DNA of 64,000 bases, taken from Permianibacter sp046297695 (GTDB taxonomy: Bacteria > Pseudomonadota > Gammaproteobacteria > Enterobacterales > Permianibacteraceae). Below the pieces are notes generated by a model. It was not told where the DNA came from, ran no database searches, and saw only the letters and a list, made by a program, of their open reading frames with translations. Positions 45,756-55,714 of this stretch are shown piece after piece. Position 1 is the stretch's first letter, and each line of letters opens with the position of its first letter. The stretch spans positions 11,711 to 75,710 of the forward strand of contig JBKBHF010000016.1 of the NCBI GenBank assembly GCA_046297695.1, given 5' to 3'. Both the position numbers and the translations under genes were made by a program.

Positions 45756-46823
45756 ATGACCACCGGTCGCCTGTCCTTGCTCGCCATGACCCTTACCGGG
45801 CTGCTCGCTCTGCATGGCTGCAGCAATGACGCCAACTCCAAAGAAGCCGGACCCGACGGCAACGACAAAAAAGAAGAGATCGCGCTGCCGGTGGAAGTCA
45901 GCAAAGCTACAACCGGCACCATCGCCGCCACCCTCACCAGCACCACCACGCTGGAAGCAGAAGAGCAGGCGCAGGTCGTCGCCAAGATCAGCGGCGTTGC
46001 GACCCGCCTGTTTGTTGAAGAAGGCCAGTTCGTCAAAGCCGGGGAGCCGCTGCTGCAACTCGACACCGAAAAACTGCAACTGGAAGTTGCCCGTGCCGAG
46101 AGCAACCTCGCCCGGCTGGCCAATGATCTGGAGCGCAGCAAGCAGCTGTTCCAGAAACAGCTGATCAGCTCCGATGCCTACGACAAAATCAAATACGAGT
46201 ACGACGCACTGAAAGCCAGTTCGGAACTGGCCAAGCTCGATGTCGCCTATGGCACGGTGCGGGCACCGATCAGCGGCGTCGTGTCCAAGCGCATGGTGAA
46301 GGTTGGCAACATGGTGCAACTGAACCAGCCGGTATTCGAAATCACCGATTTTGATCCACTGCTGGCCGTTATTCATGTACCGGAACGCGAACTCGCCAAG
46401 CTGCACCTGAAACAGCAGGCGCTGATTACCGTCGATGCCCATCGCGGCCAACTGTATCCGGCCAGCATTCTGCGCATCAGCCCGGTCATTGATGCCGCGT
46501 CCGGCACCTTCAAGGTGACCCTTGCCGTCAACGACAGCAAACGCGAGCTGAAGCCCGGCATGTTTGGCCGGGTCGCCGTCACCTATGCGCAACACGACAA
46601 CGCCGTGCTGGTTGCCAAAGACGCCGTATTGAACGAAGACGGTGAAACCGCCGTATTTATCGTGCGCGACAATAAAGCTTACCGGACGCCGGTGGAAACA
46701 GGCTTCACTGACGACAAGCACATCGAGATCCTGCGCGGTGTTGCCGCCAACGATGTCATCGTCAGCACCGGTCAGAACAGCCTGAAGCACGAAGCCTCCG
46801 TGCAAGTGTTGAATACGCTGTAA
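45756..46823 (+). CDS. RND efflux membrane-fusion (periplasmic adaptor) lipoprotein
   Basis: 355 residues. N-terminal lipoprotein signal with Cys22 in LALHGC (His at -2 is unusual for a lipobox). The adaptor architecture follows: barrel-sandwich half (VVAKISGVATRLFVEEGQFVKAGEPLLQL), a hairpin coiled coil (LARLANDLERSKQLFQK), YGTVRAPISGVVSKRMV, and a beta-barrel part ending in VVAKDAVL-like LVAKDAVLNEDGE. AAAAGGAG precedes ATG. First gene of a three-gene efflux operon with no outer-membrane channel gene. Confidence 0.9.
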   Translation: MTTGRLSLLAMTLTGLLALHGCSNDANSKEAGPDGNDKKEEIALPVEVSKATTGTIAATLTSTTTLEAEEQAQVVAKISGVATRLFVEEGQFVKAGEPLLQLDTEKLQLEVARAESNLARLANDLERSKQLFQKQLISSDAYDKIKYEYDALKASSELAKLDVAYGTVRAPISGVVSKRMVKVGNMVQLNQPVFEITDFDPLLAVIHVPERELAKLHLKQQALITVDAHRGQLYPASILRISPVIDAASGTFKVTLAVNDSKRELKPGMFGRVAVTYAQHDNAVLVAKDAVLNEDGETAVFIVRDNKAYRTPVETGFTDDKHIEILRGVAANDVIVSTGQNSLKHEASVQVLNTL

Positions 46824-46976
46824 ACCAGCAATGCCACGGAACGGCAACATGACCGCTGCGCGTGCTCCGTCTGGCTGCCATTCCCGACGGGTCGCTTTCC
46901 CCGACCCGCCGCTCCTTTTCGCGCAGAAGACGCCCACTGAATTGGGCCTTTTCACTTCACACAAGACAGGGACATC

Positions 46977-49900
46977 ATGACCCTAATCGAACTGTCCATG
47001 CGTCGACCGGTTACCGTGTCGATGGCCGTAGTGGCGATGCTGGTATTTGGCTTGGTACTGCTCGGCCGTCTTGGCCTGACGCTGCTGCCGGATCTGTCCT
47101 ATCCCACGCTGACCGTCCGCACCACCTATACCGGGGCGGCACCGTCCGAAGTTGAAAATCTGATCTCGAAACCGATCGAAGAAGCGGTCGGCGTGATCAA
47201 GAACGTGCGCACGGTCAAATCGATTTCGCGCGCCGGCCAGAGCGATGTGCTGCTCGAGTTCAACTGGGGCACCGACATGGGCCTCGCCGGCATCGATGTC
47301 CGCGAAAAGCTCGATCTGGTGCAGCTGCCGCTGGACGTCCAGCGCCCGACCCTGCTGCGCTTCAATCCGACGCTGGATCCGATCGTGCGCCTGTCACTGT
47401 CGCGCGCCACTGTCAACAGCACACAGACGCCGGAAGCCGCCGAACAAAGTCTGACGGCCTTGCGCCGGCTCGCCGATGAACAGATCAAGAAGCAGCTGGA
47501 AGCCATCGAAGGCGTTGCCGCGGTCAAGATCAGCGGCGGCTTTGAAGACGAAGTGCAGATCAACATCGATCAGGACAAGCTGTCACAACTGAACCTCAGC
47601 ATCGAACAGGTCGCCCAGCATCTGCAGGCCGAGAACATCAACCTGTCAGGTGGCCGGTTGGAAGAAGGCAGCCAGCAGCTGCTGGTTCGGACCATCAACC
47701 AGTATCAGTCGGTTCAGGAAATGGCCGACACCATCGTCACCAGCAAAGACGGCAAACCGGTCTATCTGCGCGATATTGCCCAGGTGGCGATGCGCTACAA
47801 GGAGCGCGAAGCGGTCACCCGCATCAATGGTGTCGAAGCCGTTGAACTCGCACTGTACAAAGAGGGCGATGCCAACACCGTCGCCGTCGCCAAGCAAATC
47901 AAGCGGCGGCTGGAGTCGCTCGGCAAATCGCTTGGCGAACAGCTGAAACTCGACATCATCTACGACCAGTCGGTGTTCATCGAAGACGCGGTTGGCGAGG
48001 TGATTGACAACGGTATCCAGGGCGGCATTCTGGCGACCTTGATCCTGTATCTGTTCCTGCGCAATGTCTGGGCGACCGTGATCATTGCGCTGTCGATTCC
48101 GGTTGCCGTGGTCATTTCGTTCAACCTGATGTATGCCGCCGGCGTCACCCTGAACATCATGTCGCTCGGCGGTATTGCGCTGTCGATCGGCATGTTGATC
48201 GACAACGGCATTGTCGTACTGGAGAACATCGACACCCATCGCAAGATGGGCAAAGACATCTGGCAAGCCGCGCGCGACGGCACCGCAGAGGTTGCCGGCG
48301 CGGTCACGGCATCGACCTTGACCTCGGTCGCCGTGTTCCTGCCGCTGGTGTTTGTCCAGGGCATTGCCGGCCAGTTGTTTCGTGATCAGGCCCTGACGGT
48401 TACCTTCTCGCAATTCGTTTCGCTGTTCATCGGGTTTACCCTGATCCCGATGCTGGCGGTGGTCGGCAAGCGCCGTGGTGCTGCCGCCGAACCGCTGACC
48501 GCTCTGCATCGCGGTCAGCATCACGATGAAGCGACTGTGCCGCTCGCCAGCACCGCGCCGACGACCACCGCCGAGAGCGGTGCGGTCGAGCGTCAGCCAT
48601 CACGGATCAGTCGGCTGGGTCGGATCATCGCCGCGCCATTCCGGGTGCTGGGCAGGATTATCGCCGTTCTGTTGACCCCGTTCGTGTGGGTGGCGCAGCG
48701 CTTGCGCAATATTCCTGTCGCCACCTTGGTACTGAGCTGGCTGCTGAAGTTCGCCGGCTTCATCGGCCATGTGATGCATTTATTGTTCAAACCGGTAGTG
48801 TCCGGCTTCAACTACGGCTACGGCAAACTTGAGCGTGGCTACGACCAACTGATCAATATCTCACTACAACACCGGCCAACAGTACTGGCCGTCGCCTTCG
48901 GTATGTTCGGTTTGAGTCTGTATATGCTGTCACGCATCGGCGTCGAACTGATTCCGCAACTGGCGCAGGGCGAATTTGTCGCCAACCTGCGCGCCGCACC
49001 GGGCACGCCGCTGGCCAAGACCGACGAGATCCTGCTCAAGGCCCACCAGATCGCCGCGGCCATGCCAGAAGTCGAACGCAGCTTCGCTGTGGCCGGCAGC
49101 GGCAACCGGCTGGATGCGTCGCCGGACAAGGGCGGCGAAAACGTCGGCGAGCTGAACGTGGTGCTGAAGAAACCGGTTTCGCAGGACACCGAAGCCGCGG
49201 TGATGCGCAAGCTGCGCGAGCAGCTCGCGCAGCTGCCGGGTGTGCAGGTACAAGTCGAGCGACGCGCCCTGTTCACGTTCAAGACCCCACTGGAAATCGA
49301 ACTGGTCGGCTACAACCTCGATGAGCTGCGGGCCGCATCGGCGCAATTGCTGACCATGATGCGCACCCAGGATCGCTTCATCGACATTCGTTCAACGGTT
49401 GAGGATGGCTACCCGGAACTGCAGATCCTGTTCGACCATGAACGGGCTGCCAGTCTGGGCCTGTCGGTGCCGGACATCGCTCAGCGTGTCGTCAAGAAGC
49501 TGCGCGGCGATATCGCCACCCGTTACGCCTTCCGTGACCGCAAGATCGATGTTGTCGTCCGGCTCGCCGAAGACGACCGCAACTCGGTCGAAGAAGTACG
49601 GCAACTGATCGTCAACTCGGATCAGGACCGGCCGGTGCCACTGTCGGCGGTGGCCGAGGTCAAGCTGGCAATTGGACCGAGCGAAATTCACCGTATCGGT
49701 CAGGAACGTGTTGCCATCGTATCGGCCAACTTGCGCTACGGCGATTTGGGTGAAGCCGCGGCAGCCGCGCAGGCGCTGATTGACCAGCTGCCGGAGCGCA
49801 GCGGTGTCGAAGTGCGACTCGCCGGCCAGAACGCCGAGATGGAGGTGTCGTTCCAGTCGCTGCAGTTTGCCTTGCTGCTGGCACTGTTCCTGGTTTATCT

Positions 49901-50342
49901 GGTGATGGCTTCGCAGTTCGAATCGCTGCTGCATCCGTTCGTTATCATGTTCAGCGTGCCGCTGGCGCTGGTTGGCGCCGTACTGGCGTTGGTGATCACC
50001 GGCCAGACCATCAGCGTCGTCGTGTTCATCGGTCTCATCATGCTGGCTGGTATCGTGGTCAACAACGCCATTGTGCTGATTGACCGGGTCAACCAGCTGC
50101 GTGACGAAGGCATGCAGAAACTCGCCGCAGTCCGGGAAGCCGGCCGCAGCCGCTTGCGTCCGATCATGATGACGATGTTGACGACGGTACTCGGCATGGT
50201 GCCACTGGCGCTCGGTATCGGTGAAGGCGCGGAAATTCGCGCGCCAATGGCAATCACCGTGATCGGCGGCATCACCGTTTCGACGCTGCTGACGCTGGTC
50301 GTGATCCCGGTGCTGTACACCTTGCTCGATCGTTCGGAATAA
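46977..50342 (+). CDS. RND efflux inner-membrane transporter, with central insertion
   Basis: 1121 residues against about 1030-1050 for AcrB-type HAE1 pumps. Starts LIELSMRRPVTVSMAVVAML; GGIALSIGMLIDNGIVVLENI is helix 4 with the proton-relay Asp. Residues of about 505-640, between helix 6 and the second half, form an extra segment: a polar stretch rich in Ala, Thr and Glu, then two hydrophobic helices (PFRVLGRIIAVLLTPF, LVLSWLLKFAGFIGHVM). The rest is normal. Located 153 bases after the adaptor gene and 13 bases before the second pump gene. Confidence 0.92.
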   Translation: MTLIELSMRRPVTVSMAVVAMLVFGLVLLGRLGLTLLPDLSYPTLTVRTTYTGAAPSEVENLISKPIEEAVGVIKNVRTVKSISRAGQSDVLLEFNWGTDMGLAGIDVREKLDLVQLPLDVQRPTLLRFNPTLDPIVRLSLSRATVNSTQTPEAAEQSLTALRRLADEQIKKQLEAIEGVAAVKISGGFEDEVQINIDQDKLSQLNLSIEQVAQHLQAENINLSGGRLEEGSQQLLVRTINQYQSVQEMADTIVTSKDGKPVYLRDIAQVAMRYKEREAVTRINGVEAVELALYKEGDANTVAVAKQIKRRLESLGKSLGEQLKLDIIYDQSVFIEDAVGEVIDNGIQGGILATLILYLFLRNVWATVIIALSIPVAVVISFNLMYAAGVTLNIMSLGGIALSIGMLIDNGIVVLENIDTHRKMGKDIWQAARDGTAEVAGAVTASTLTSVAVFLPLVFVQGIAGQLFRDQALTVTFSQFVSLFIGFTLIPMLAVVGKRRGAAAEPLTALHRGQHHDEATVPLASTAPTTTAESGAVERQPSRISRLGRIIAAPFRVLGRIIAVLLTPFVWVAQRLRNIPVATLVLSWLLKFAGFIGHVMHLLFKPVVSGFNYGYGKLERGYDQLINISLQHRPTVLAVAFGMFGLSLYMLSRIGVELIPQLAQGEFVANLRAAPGTPLAKTDEILLKAHQIAAAMPEVERSFAVAGSGNRLDASPDKGGENVGELNVVLKKPVSQDTEAAVMRKLREQLAQLPGVQVQVERRALFTFKTPLEIELVGYNLDELRAASAQLLTMMRTQDRFIDIRSTVEDGYPELQILFDHERAASLGLSVPDIAQRVVKKLRGDIATRYAFRDRKIDVVVRLAEDDRNSVEEVRQLIVNSDQDRPVPLSAVAEVKLAIGPSEIHRIGQERVAIVSANLRYGDLGEAAAAAQALIDQLPERSGVEVRLAGQNAEMEVSFQSLQFALLLALFLVYLVMASQFESLLHPFVIMFSVPLALVGAVLALVITGQTISVVVFIGLIMLAGIVVNNAIVLIDRVNQLRDEGMQKLAAVREAGRSRLRPIMMTMLTTVLGMVPLALGIGEGAEIRAPMAITVIGGITVSTLLTLVVIPVLYTLLDRSE

Positions 50343-50355
50343 CAGGAGCACAGCC

Positions 50356-53300
50356 ATGCGTATCACCGAGCTGTCACTGAAGCGTCCGATCACGACGCTG
50401 ATGTTCTTCTTCTGTTTTCTGGTGGTCGGCGGCGTTTCGACCCGGCTGATCCCGCTGGAGTATTTTCCGGAGGTGCAGTTCCCGGGCATCTTCATCCAGA
50501 TCCCCTACCCGAGTTCGACGCCGGAAGAAGTCGAGCGCCTCGTCACCCGACCGGTGGAGGAAGCGCTGTCGACCCTGTCCGGCATCAAACGCTTCCGCTC
50601 GACCACCACCAGCGACGGCGTCCAGATCGGGGTGTTCTTCGGCTGGGATGCCAATGCCATCGTCAAAGGCATCGAGGCGCGAGAAAAGATCGACGCCATC
50701 CGTGACGACTTGCCGAGCGACTTGCAACGCCTGTTTGTCTTCACCGGCCGCACCACCGATCAACCGATGCTGGAGATCCGCATCTCCAGCGACAGTCGCG
50801 ATCTGTCGAAAGCCTACGACTTGCTGGACCGCAAACTGCGTCGTTCGATCGAATCGGTACCCGGCGTCTCGAAAGTCGATCTTGGCGGCGTCGAACCGCT
50901 GCAACTCGAGATCCAGCTCGATGCCGGCCGCGTGGCCGCTCACGGCATCAACCTGCCGGAACTCGCCAGCACCCTCGCCAAATACAACTTCTCGATTTCC
51001 GGTGGCCTCATTCATGACGCTGGCCAACGCCTGCGGGTCAAACCGGTCGGGGAATGGACCAATCTCGATGACATCCGCAATCTGCCGATCAATGCCCGTG
51101 GCCTGCGCCTGAGTGACATTGCCACGGTGACTTTCGCCCACCCGGAGCGTGAAGTCGGCCGCCATCTCGACCTGCAGGACGCCATTGCGCTGTCGGTGAC
51201 CCGCGAAAGCGGCGCCAACCTGGTGGAAACCAGCAAACAGGTCATGGCCCGCATTCAACAGCTTGGCAACAGCAGCGAGTTTCGCGGCATTCAGCTGTAT
51301 GTGATGAACAACCAGGCCGAGGGCGTGGTCAACAGCCTGAAAGAGATCGTGCTGTCGGGCCTGATTGGTTTCGCTCTGTCGGTATTCGTGCTATATGCCT
51401 TTCTGCGCAACTGGCCGGTCACCATTGCCGTTTCGCTGGCCGTGCCGTTCGCCGTGATGATGACGCTGGCTTACATGTTCTTTGCCGGCGTGACCATCAA
51501 TATCCTGTCGATGATGGGGCTGATGTTGTCGATTGGCATGCTGGTCGACAACGCGGTGGTGGTCAGCGAAAGCATTTTCCGCCACGAGCACCTGCATCCG
51601 AACGACAAGAAGACCGCGGTACTGGCCGGCGCCAGACATGTCGGTCTCGCCGTGCTGACCGGTACCATCACCACCGTGATCGTGTTCATGCCGAACATCA
51701 TCGGCGAGAAAATTGACATCACAGTGTTCCTGAGCCACGTCGCCACCACGATCACGGTTTCGATGTTTGCCTCCTTGTTCATCTCGCTGACCATCATTCC
51801 GCTGATGCTGTATTGGCTGCCGATGCAGAATCAGGCCAAGGATGTCCGCTGGATCAACTGGCTGACCAGTCATTATGTCCGCGCGCTCGACTGGACCTTG
51901 CGGCACCCGAAATGGTCGGGCTTTTTTGCCCTCGCCGTGCTGGCTTCCGTTGCCATTCCGATGGGGATGGTCAAGAAGGACATGTTCGAGGAAAGCGCGC
52001 AGGACCGCTTACGGCTGTATTATCAGATTGACGGCAAATACACGGTCGATCGGGTCGAAGCCGCGGTGGTTCCGATTGAACAGTGGCTGCTCGACAACAA
52101 AGAGCGATTCGAGATCGACAGCGTCTACAGCTACTTTGTTACCGACGAGGCCGGCACCACCATCCTGCTGAAACCGGATCGCCAGAACGGCATGACGCTG
52201 CCCGAGATGCGCGAGCAGATGGAAAAGGAAATGCCGAAGTTTCCGCTCGGCAAGGTCACGTTCCAGCGTGAGCGCTTCGGTGGTGGCGAGGATTTGCGGG
52301 TGCTGCTGGTCGGCGATTCCACCGAACGGCTGACCGAGCTGTCACGCGAACTCGCGCAGATGCTGTCCAATGTCAAAGGCTTGAAGGATGTGCGCTCCGA
52401 AGCCAGCCTCGGCGATCAGGAAGTGCAAATCCGTATCGACCGCGACCGCGCTCAGGCGCTCGGCCTGACGCCAGCCAGTGTCGCACAGGCCGTGGCCGTT
52501 GCCATGCGCGGCCAGCCGCTGCGAACCATGCGCACCGCCCACGGCGAAACCGATGTCCGCCTGATGTTCAGCCGCGACAACCGGCAACGGCTGTCGGATC
52601 TGGAAACGTTGCCGCTGTTCCGGCCAAACGGCGAGCGCGTGCCGCTGTCGGCGGTCGCCGAGATCAGCTCGTCGCGCGCCAGCCAGCGCATCGTCCGGGA
52701 AGAACGGCTGACAACCATCGGCGTGACGGCCGCAGCCGACGGCATTTCCGGCGAGGAAGCACGCAAGCAGATTGAACCGTATCTGGAGAAGCTGCAGTTG
52801 CCGCCCGGTTATCGCGCCAGTTTCGGTGGCGGCTTTGATCGCGAGAACGAAGCTGGTCGCGTGTTCATGATCAACATGCTGCTGGCCTTGATGATGATCT
52901 ACGTGGTGATGGCGGCGATGTTCGAGTCGCTGGTGTTCCCGAGCGCCGTGATTTTCTCGGTGTTCTATTCCGTGGTCGGCGTGTTCTGGTTCTTCCTGCT
53001 GACCGGCACCACGCTGTCGATCATGGCCAACATCGGCATCCTGGTGCTGATGGGGGTGGTGGTGAACAACGGCATCGTGCTGATCGATCACATCAATCAG
53101 CTGCGCAAGGAAGGCTTTGATCGCGCCGAAGCCATTCTGAATGCCGGCCGCGAACGGCTGCGGCCGATCCTGATGACGACGGCAACCACGGTGCTCGGCT
53201 TGATCCCGCTCTGTATCGGCTCGACCACCATCGGCGGTGATGCCGACAGCCCGCCTTACTATCCGATGGCGCGCGCCGTGGTCGGTGGACTGGTGTTCTC

Positions 53301-53442
53301 GACGGTTGTCAGCCTGCTGATTCTGCCAACGCTGTACGTCGGCCTCGACAACATGCGCAACTGGGCCGGTCGCGTCTGGCACGATGCCAAGCAGCGGGCG
53401 CTTGGCAGCAAAGCAACAACCCCGACAACCGAGCAGCCCTGA
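50356..53442 (+). CDS. Second RND efflux inner-membrane transporter
   Basis: 1028 residues of standard length. Starts TELSLKRPITTLMFFFCFLV; helix 4 region LMLSIGMLVDNAVVVSESIF keeps the proton-relay Asp; helices 11-12 region NAGRERLRPILMTTATTVLG is present. CAGGAG lies 7 bases before ATG. Two permeases behind one adaptor recall MdtABC, in which the two pumps form a hetero-trimer; here too they may act together. Substrate unknown. Confidence 0.93.
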   Translation: MRITELSLKRPITTLMFFFCFLVVGGVSTRLIPLEYFPEVQFPGIFIQIPYPSSTPEEVERLVTRPVEEALSTLSGIKRFRSTTTSDGVQIGVFFGWDANAIVKGIEAREKIDAIRDDLPSDLQRLFVFTGRTTDQPMLEIRISSDSRDLSKAYDLLDRKLRRSIESVPGVSKVDLGGVEPLQLEIQLDAGRVAAHGINLPELASTLAKYNFSISGGLIHDAGQRLRVKPVGEWTNLDDIRNLPINARGLRLSDIATVTFAHPEREVGRHLDLQDAIALSVTRESGANLVETSKQVMARIQQLGNSSEFRGIQLYVMNNQAEGVVNSLKEIVLSGLIGFALSVFVLYAFLRNWPVTIAVSLAVPFAVMMTLAYMFFAGVTINILSMMGLMLSIGMLVDNAVVVSESIFRHEHLHPNDKKTAVLAGARHVGLAVLTGTITTVIVFMPNIIGEKIDITVFLSHVATTITVSMFASLFISLTIIPLMLYWLPMQNQAKDVRWINWLTSHYVRALDWTLRHPKWSGFFALAVLASVAIPMGMVKKDMFEESAQDRLRLYYQIDGKYTVDRVEAAVVPIEQWLLDNKERFEIDSVYSYFVTDEAGTTILLKPDRQNGMTLPEMREQMEKEMPKFPLGKVTFQRERFGGGEDLRVLLVGDSTERLTELSRELAQMLSNVKGLKDVRSEASLGDQEVQIRIDRDRAQALGLTPASVAQAVAVAMRGQPLRTMRTAHGETDVRLMFSRDNRQRLSDLETLPLFRPNGERVPLSAVAEISSSRASQRIVREERLTTIGVTAAADGISGEEARKQIEPYLEKLQLPPGYRASFGGGFDRENEAGRVFMINMLLALMMIYVVMAAMFESLVFPSAVIFSVFYSVVGVFWFFLLTGTTLSIMANIGILVLMGVVVNNGIVLIDHINQLRKEGFDRAEAILNAGRERLRPILMTTATTVLGLIPLCIGSTTIGGDADSPPYYPMARAVVGGLVFSTVVSLLILPTLYVGLDNMRNWAGRVWHDAKQRALGSKATTPTTEQP

Positions 53443-53541
53443 TTACACCATCGCCACGATGCTATGCGGTCCACAGCGTCGTGGCGATGGCGATCAACAA
53501 ATGGGATCGTGGTCATCGGGTACAGAGCAGAGCTCACTGAC

Positions 53542-55218
53542 TCAGGCCAGTGGCGCTGGCCGGGCAATACCGTAACCCTGGGCGTAATCGACGCCGATCT
53601 CGCGCAGCTTGGCCAATACCGCATCGTTCTCGACGAATTCGGCAATGGTCTTCATGCCCATCACCTTGCCGACCTCGTTGATGGCGCGGACCATCGCGTA
53701 GTCCATGGCATTGTTGGCCAAATCCTTGACAAACACGCCGTCGATTTTCAGGTAATCGACCGGCAGATTGCGCAGGTAGGCAAACGACGACATGCCGGCG
53801 CCGAAATCGTCGAGCGCGAAGGCGCAGCCGAGCTGTTTCATCTGCTGGATAAATGCACGGGCACTTTGCAAATTGGCGATCGCCGTGGTCTCGGTGACTT
53901 CAAAACAAACCCGCTCCGGCGCGACGCCAGAGCGCTGCAATTCTTCAGCGACAAATTGATGGAACTGCGGCTGATTGATGCTGGCACCAGACAGGTTGAT
54001 GGCGCAGGTAATCGGCGGCGCCCCCTTGCGCTGTTGCTGCGCCATCCAGTCGAAGGTGCGGCCAACGACCCAGCGATCCAACATCAGTACCAGGTTGAAG
54101 CGCTCGGCGGCCGGCAGGAACATGCCCGGCGGCACCAGGCTGCCATCGACATCGATCATCCGGACCAGAATTTCCTGATGGCCAATCCCCTGCCCCGGCA
54201 ACACCGGCGCGATCCGCTGCGCCCAGAGCTGGAAACGATCCTGCTGCAGGGCCTGGACAATGCGCGATACCCACTGCATTTCGGTATGACGCTGGGCGAG
54301 TTGTTCATCGTCTTCGCTGAAGATGCGCAGCTGATTGCCGCCCAGCTCTTTGGCGTGATAGCAGGCGGCATCCGCCTGCCCCAATGCCGTCGCCCAGTTC
54401 TGGCCGGGCCCGGTCAGTGCCGCGACGCCGATGCTGACACTGAGTGAAAACGATTTGTCGCCCCAGCTGAACGGAAATTCCGTCACTCGCTGACGCAGCT
54501 CTTCCGCCCATAGCGCAGCCTCATCCAGCGAGCGCTGCCACAGCAGCGTGGCAAATTCATCGCCACCAATGCGTGCCAGCACGTCGGCATCGCTGATTTG
54601 AGCCCGGAACAGTTCGGTCAGCTGGCGCAGCAGTTCGTCGCCGGCAATGTGGCCGCAGGTGTCGTTGACCACCTTGAACTGATCCAGATCGATATAGCAC
54701 AGCGCGTGGCCCCCTCCTTCCTGCTGCGATTGCAGCAGCGCGTCCTGCAGGCGGCTTTCGAATTCGGCACGGTTGACCAAACCGGTCAGCACATCGTGTG
54801 AGCGCTGGAAATGGACGGTGTCGGCAAGCGAGCGGGTCTGGAACAGATCCTTGATGGTCAGCAGCCAGCCGCTGCTGCGGCCCTGGCGCAGCCGGACGAC
54901 GTGCAGCTCAAACGGAAACTCATTGCCGTTGCGACGCTGGATCACCGCGCTGTCGTTGAGATGACGCAGCCAGTCCGGATCGTCCAGCCGGGTCATCGGC
55001 AGGGTGATGGGTTCGCGGCTGTTTTCATCGAGCACGACCAACAGCTCATCGAGCCGTTCGGTCAACGGGTCGTCTTCGGCGTAGCCCAGCAGGCGCCGGC
55101 AGGCGCGATTGACCAGCAACAAGCGGCCATCGGGCGCGACCAGCATCACGGCCTCGCGCAAGGCCTGTAGCGCCGCAGGGAAAAGTTCAGGAGAGGCGTG
55201 TTCCATGGCGTCCTTCAT
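53542..55218 (-). CDS. PAS-GGDEF-EAL cyclic-di-GMP protein
   Basis: 558 residues: PAS domain (about 10-125; AVMLVAPDGRLLLVNRACRRLLGY), GGDEF domain with an intact GGDEF motif and no RxxD I-site (SDAD in its place), and EAL domain where the signature reads EIL but the metal and catalytic residues are kept: NLSG, FEVTETTA, DDFGAGMSSF, LKIDG and YAQGYG. Both activities are therefore possible. ATG 55218 or 55206 can be the start. It follows the RND genes convergently. Confidence 0.88.
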   Translation of the reverse strand: MKDAMEHASPELFPAALQALREAVMLVAPDGRLLLVNRACRRLLGYAEDDPLTERLDELLVVLDENSREPITLPMTRLDDPDWLRHLNDSAVIQRRNGNEFPFELHVVRLRQGRSSGWLLTIKDLFQTRSLADTVHFQRSHDVLTGLVNRAEFESRLQDALLQSQQEGGGHALCYIDLDQFKVVNDTCGHIAGDELLRQLTELFRAQISDADVLARIGGDEFATLLWQRSLDEAALWAEELRQRVTEFPFSWGDKSFSLSVSIGVAALTGPGQNWATALGQADAACYHAKELGGNQLRIFSEDDEQLAQRHTEMQWVSRIVQALQQDRFQLWAQRIAPVLPGQGIGHQEILVRMIDVDGSLVPPGMFLPAAERFNLVLMLDRWVVGRTFDWMAQQQRKGAPPITCAINLSGASINQPQFHQFVAEELQRSGVAPERVCFEVTETTAIANLQSARAFIQQMKQLGCAFALDDFGAGMSSFAYLRNLPVDYLKIDGVFVKDLANNAMDYAMVRAINEVGKVMGMKTIAEFVENDAVLAKLREIGVDYAQGYGIARPAPLA

Positions 55219-55416
55219 CCGGAGTGCACGTCCGTGGCACCGCAAACCCGGGACGGCCCCGGGCCATTCGCCGCACAAAACTCGACCGTTACAGCATAGC
55301 CCATATGAAAAGCGCACGGTCAGTCGGTTCCGACTTGACCGCGAGTGGCGCCAGAACCAGACAGCAGGCTACCATAGCGGCCGGTTTTTCCGGCTCGCCC
55401 CCTGGTTGTATCGAAC

Positions 55417-55626
55417 GTGAGCATTTCACTTTCCGGCAAGCGCAGCGACACTGCCTCGCCCTGTATCGGTGTTTGCAGCACCGTGCTTGGTGATGAAATC
55501 TGCCGTGGCTGCGGTCGCAGCTTTGAAGAAGTGCTGAACTGGCACCAATTCAGCGACGAACAGAAACGCGCCATCAATCGCCGCCTGGCTGAACGCAGCC
55601 AGCGGGCCGATCAAGCGGTTGACTGA
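55417..55626 (+). CDS. DUF1289 family small protein
   Basis: 69 residues from a GTG. The Cys pattern SPCIGVCST...CRGCGRSFEEVLNWHQFS is that of DUF1289 (Cys at 16, 20, 29 and 32), probably a small metal-binding or Fe-S protein. It overlaps the open frame upstream of asnS by a few bases and lies about 90 bases before the asnS start. Confidence 0.82.
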   Translation: MSISLSGKRSDTASPCIGVCSTVLGDEICRGCGRSFEEVLNWHQFSDEQKRAINRRLAERSQRADQAVD

Positions 55627-55714
55627 CCGCCGGGAGACCCCGCCACTACGCCAATGGAGCTGCCACCGGCAGCCGGCGTGCTGGACCCCACACACTGTTA
55701 CGAGGACTGTTGCA

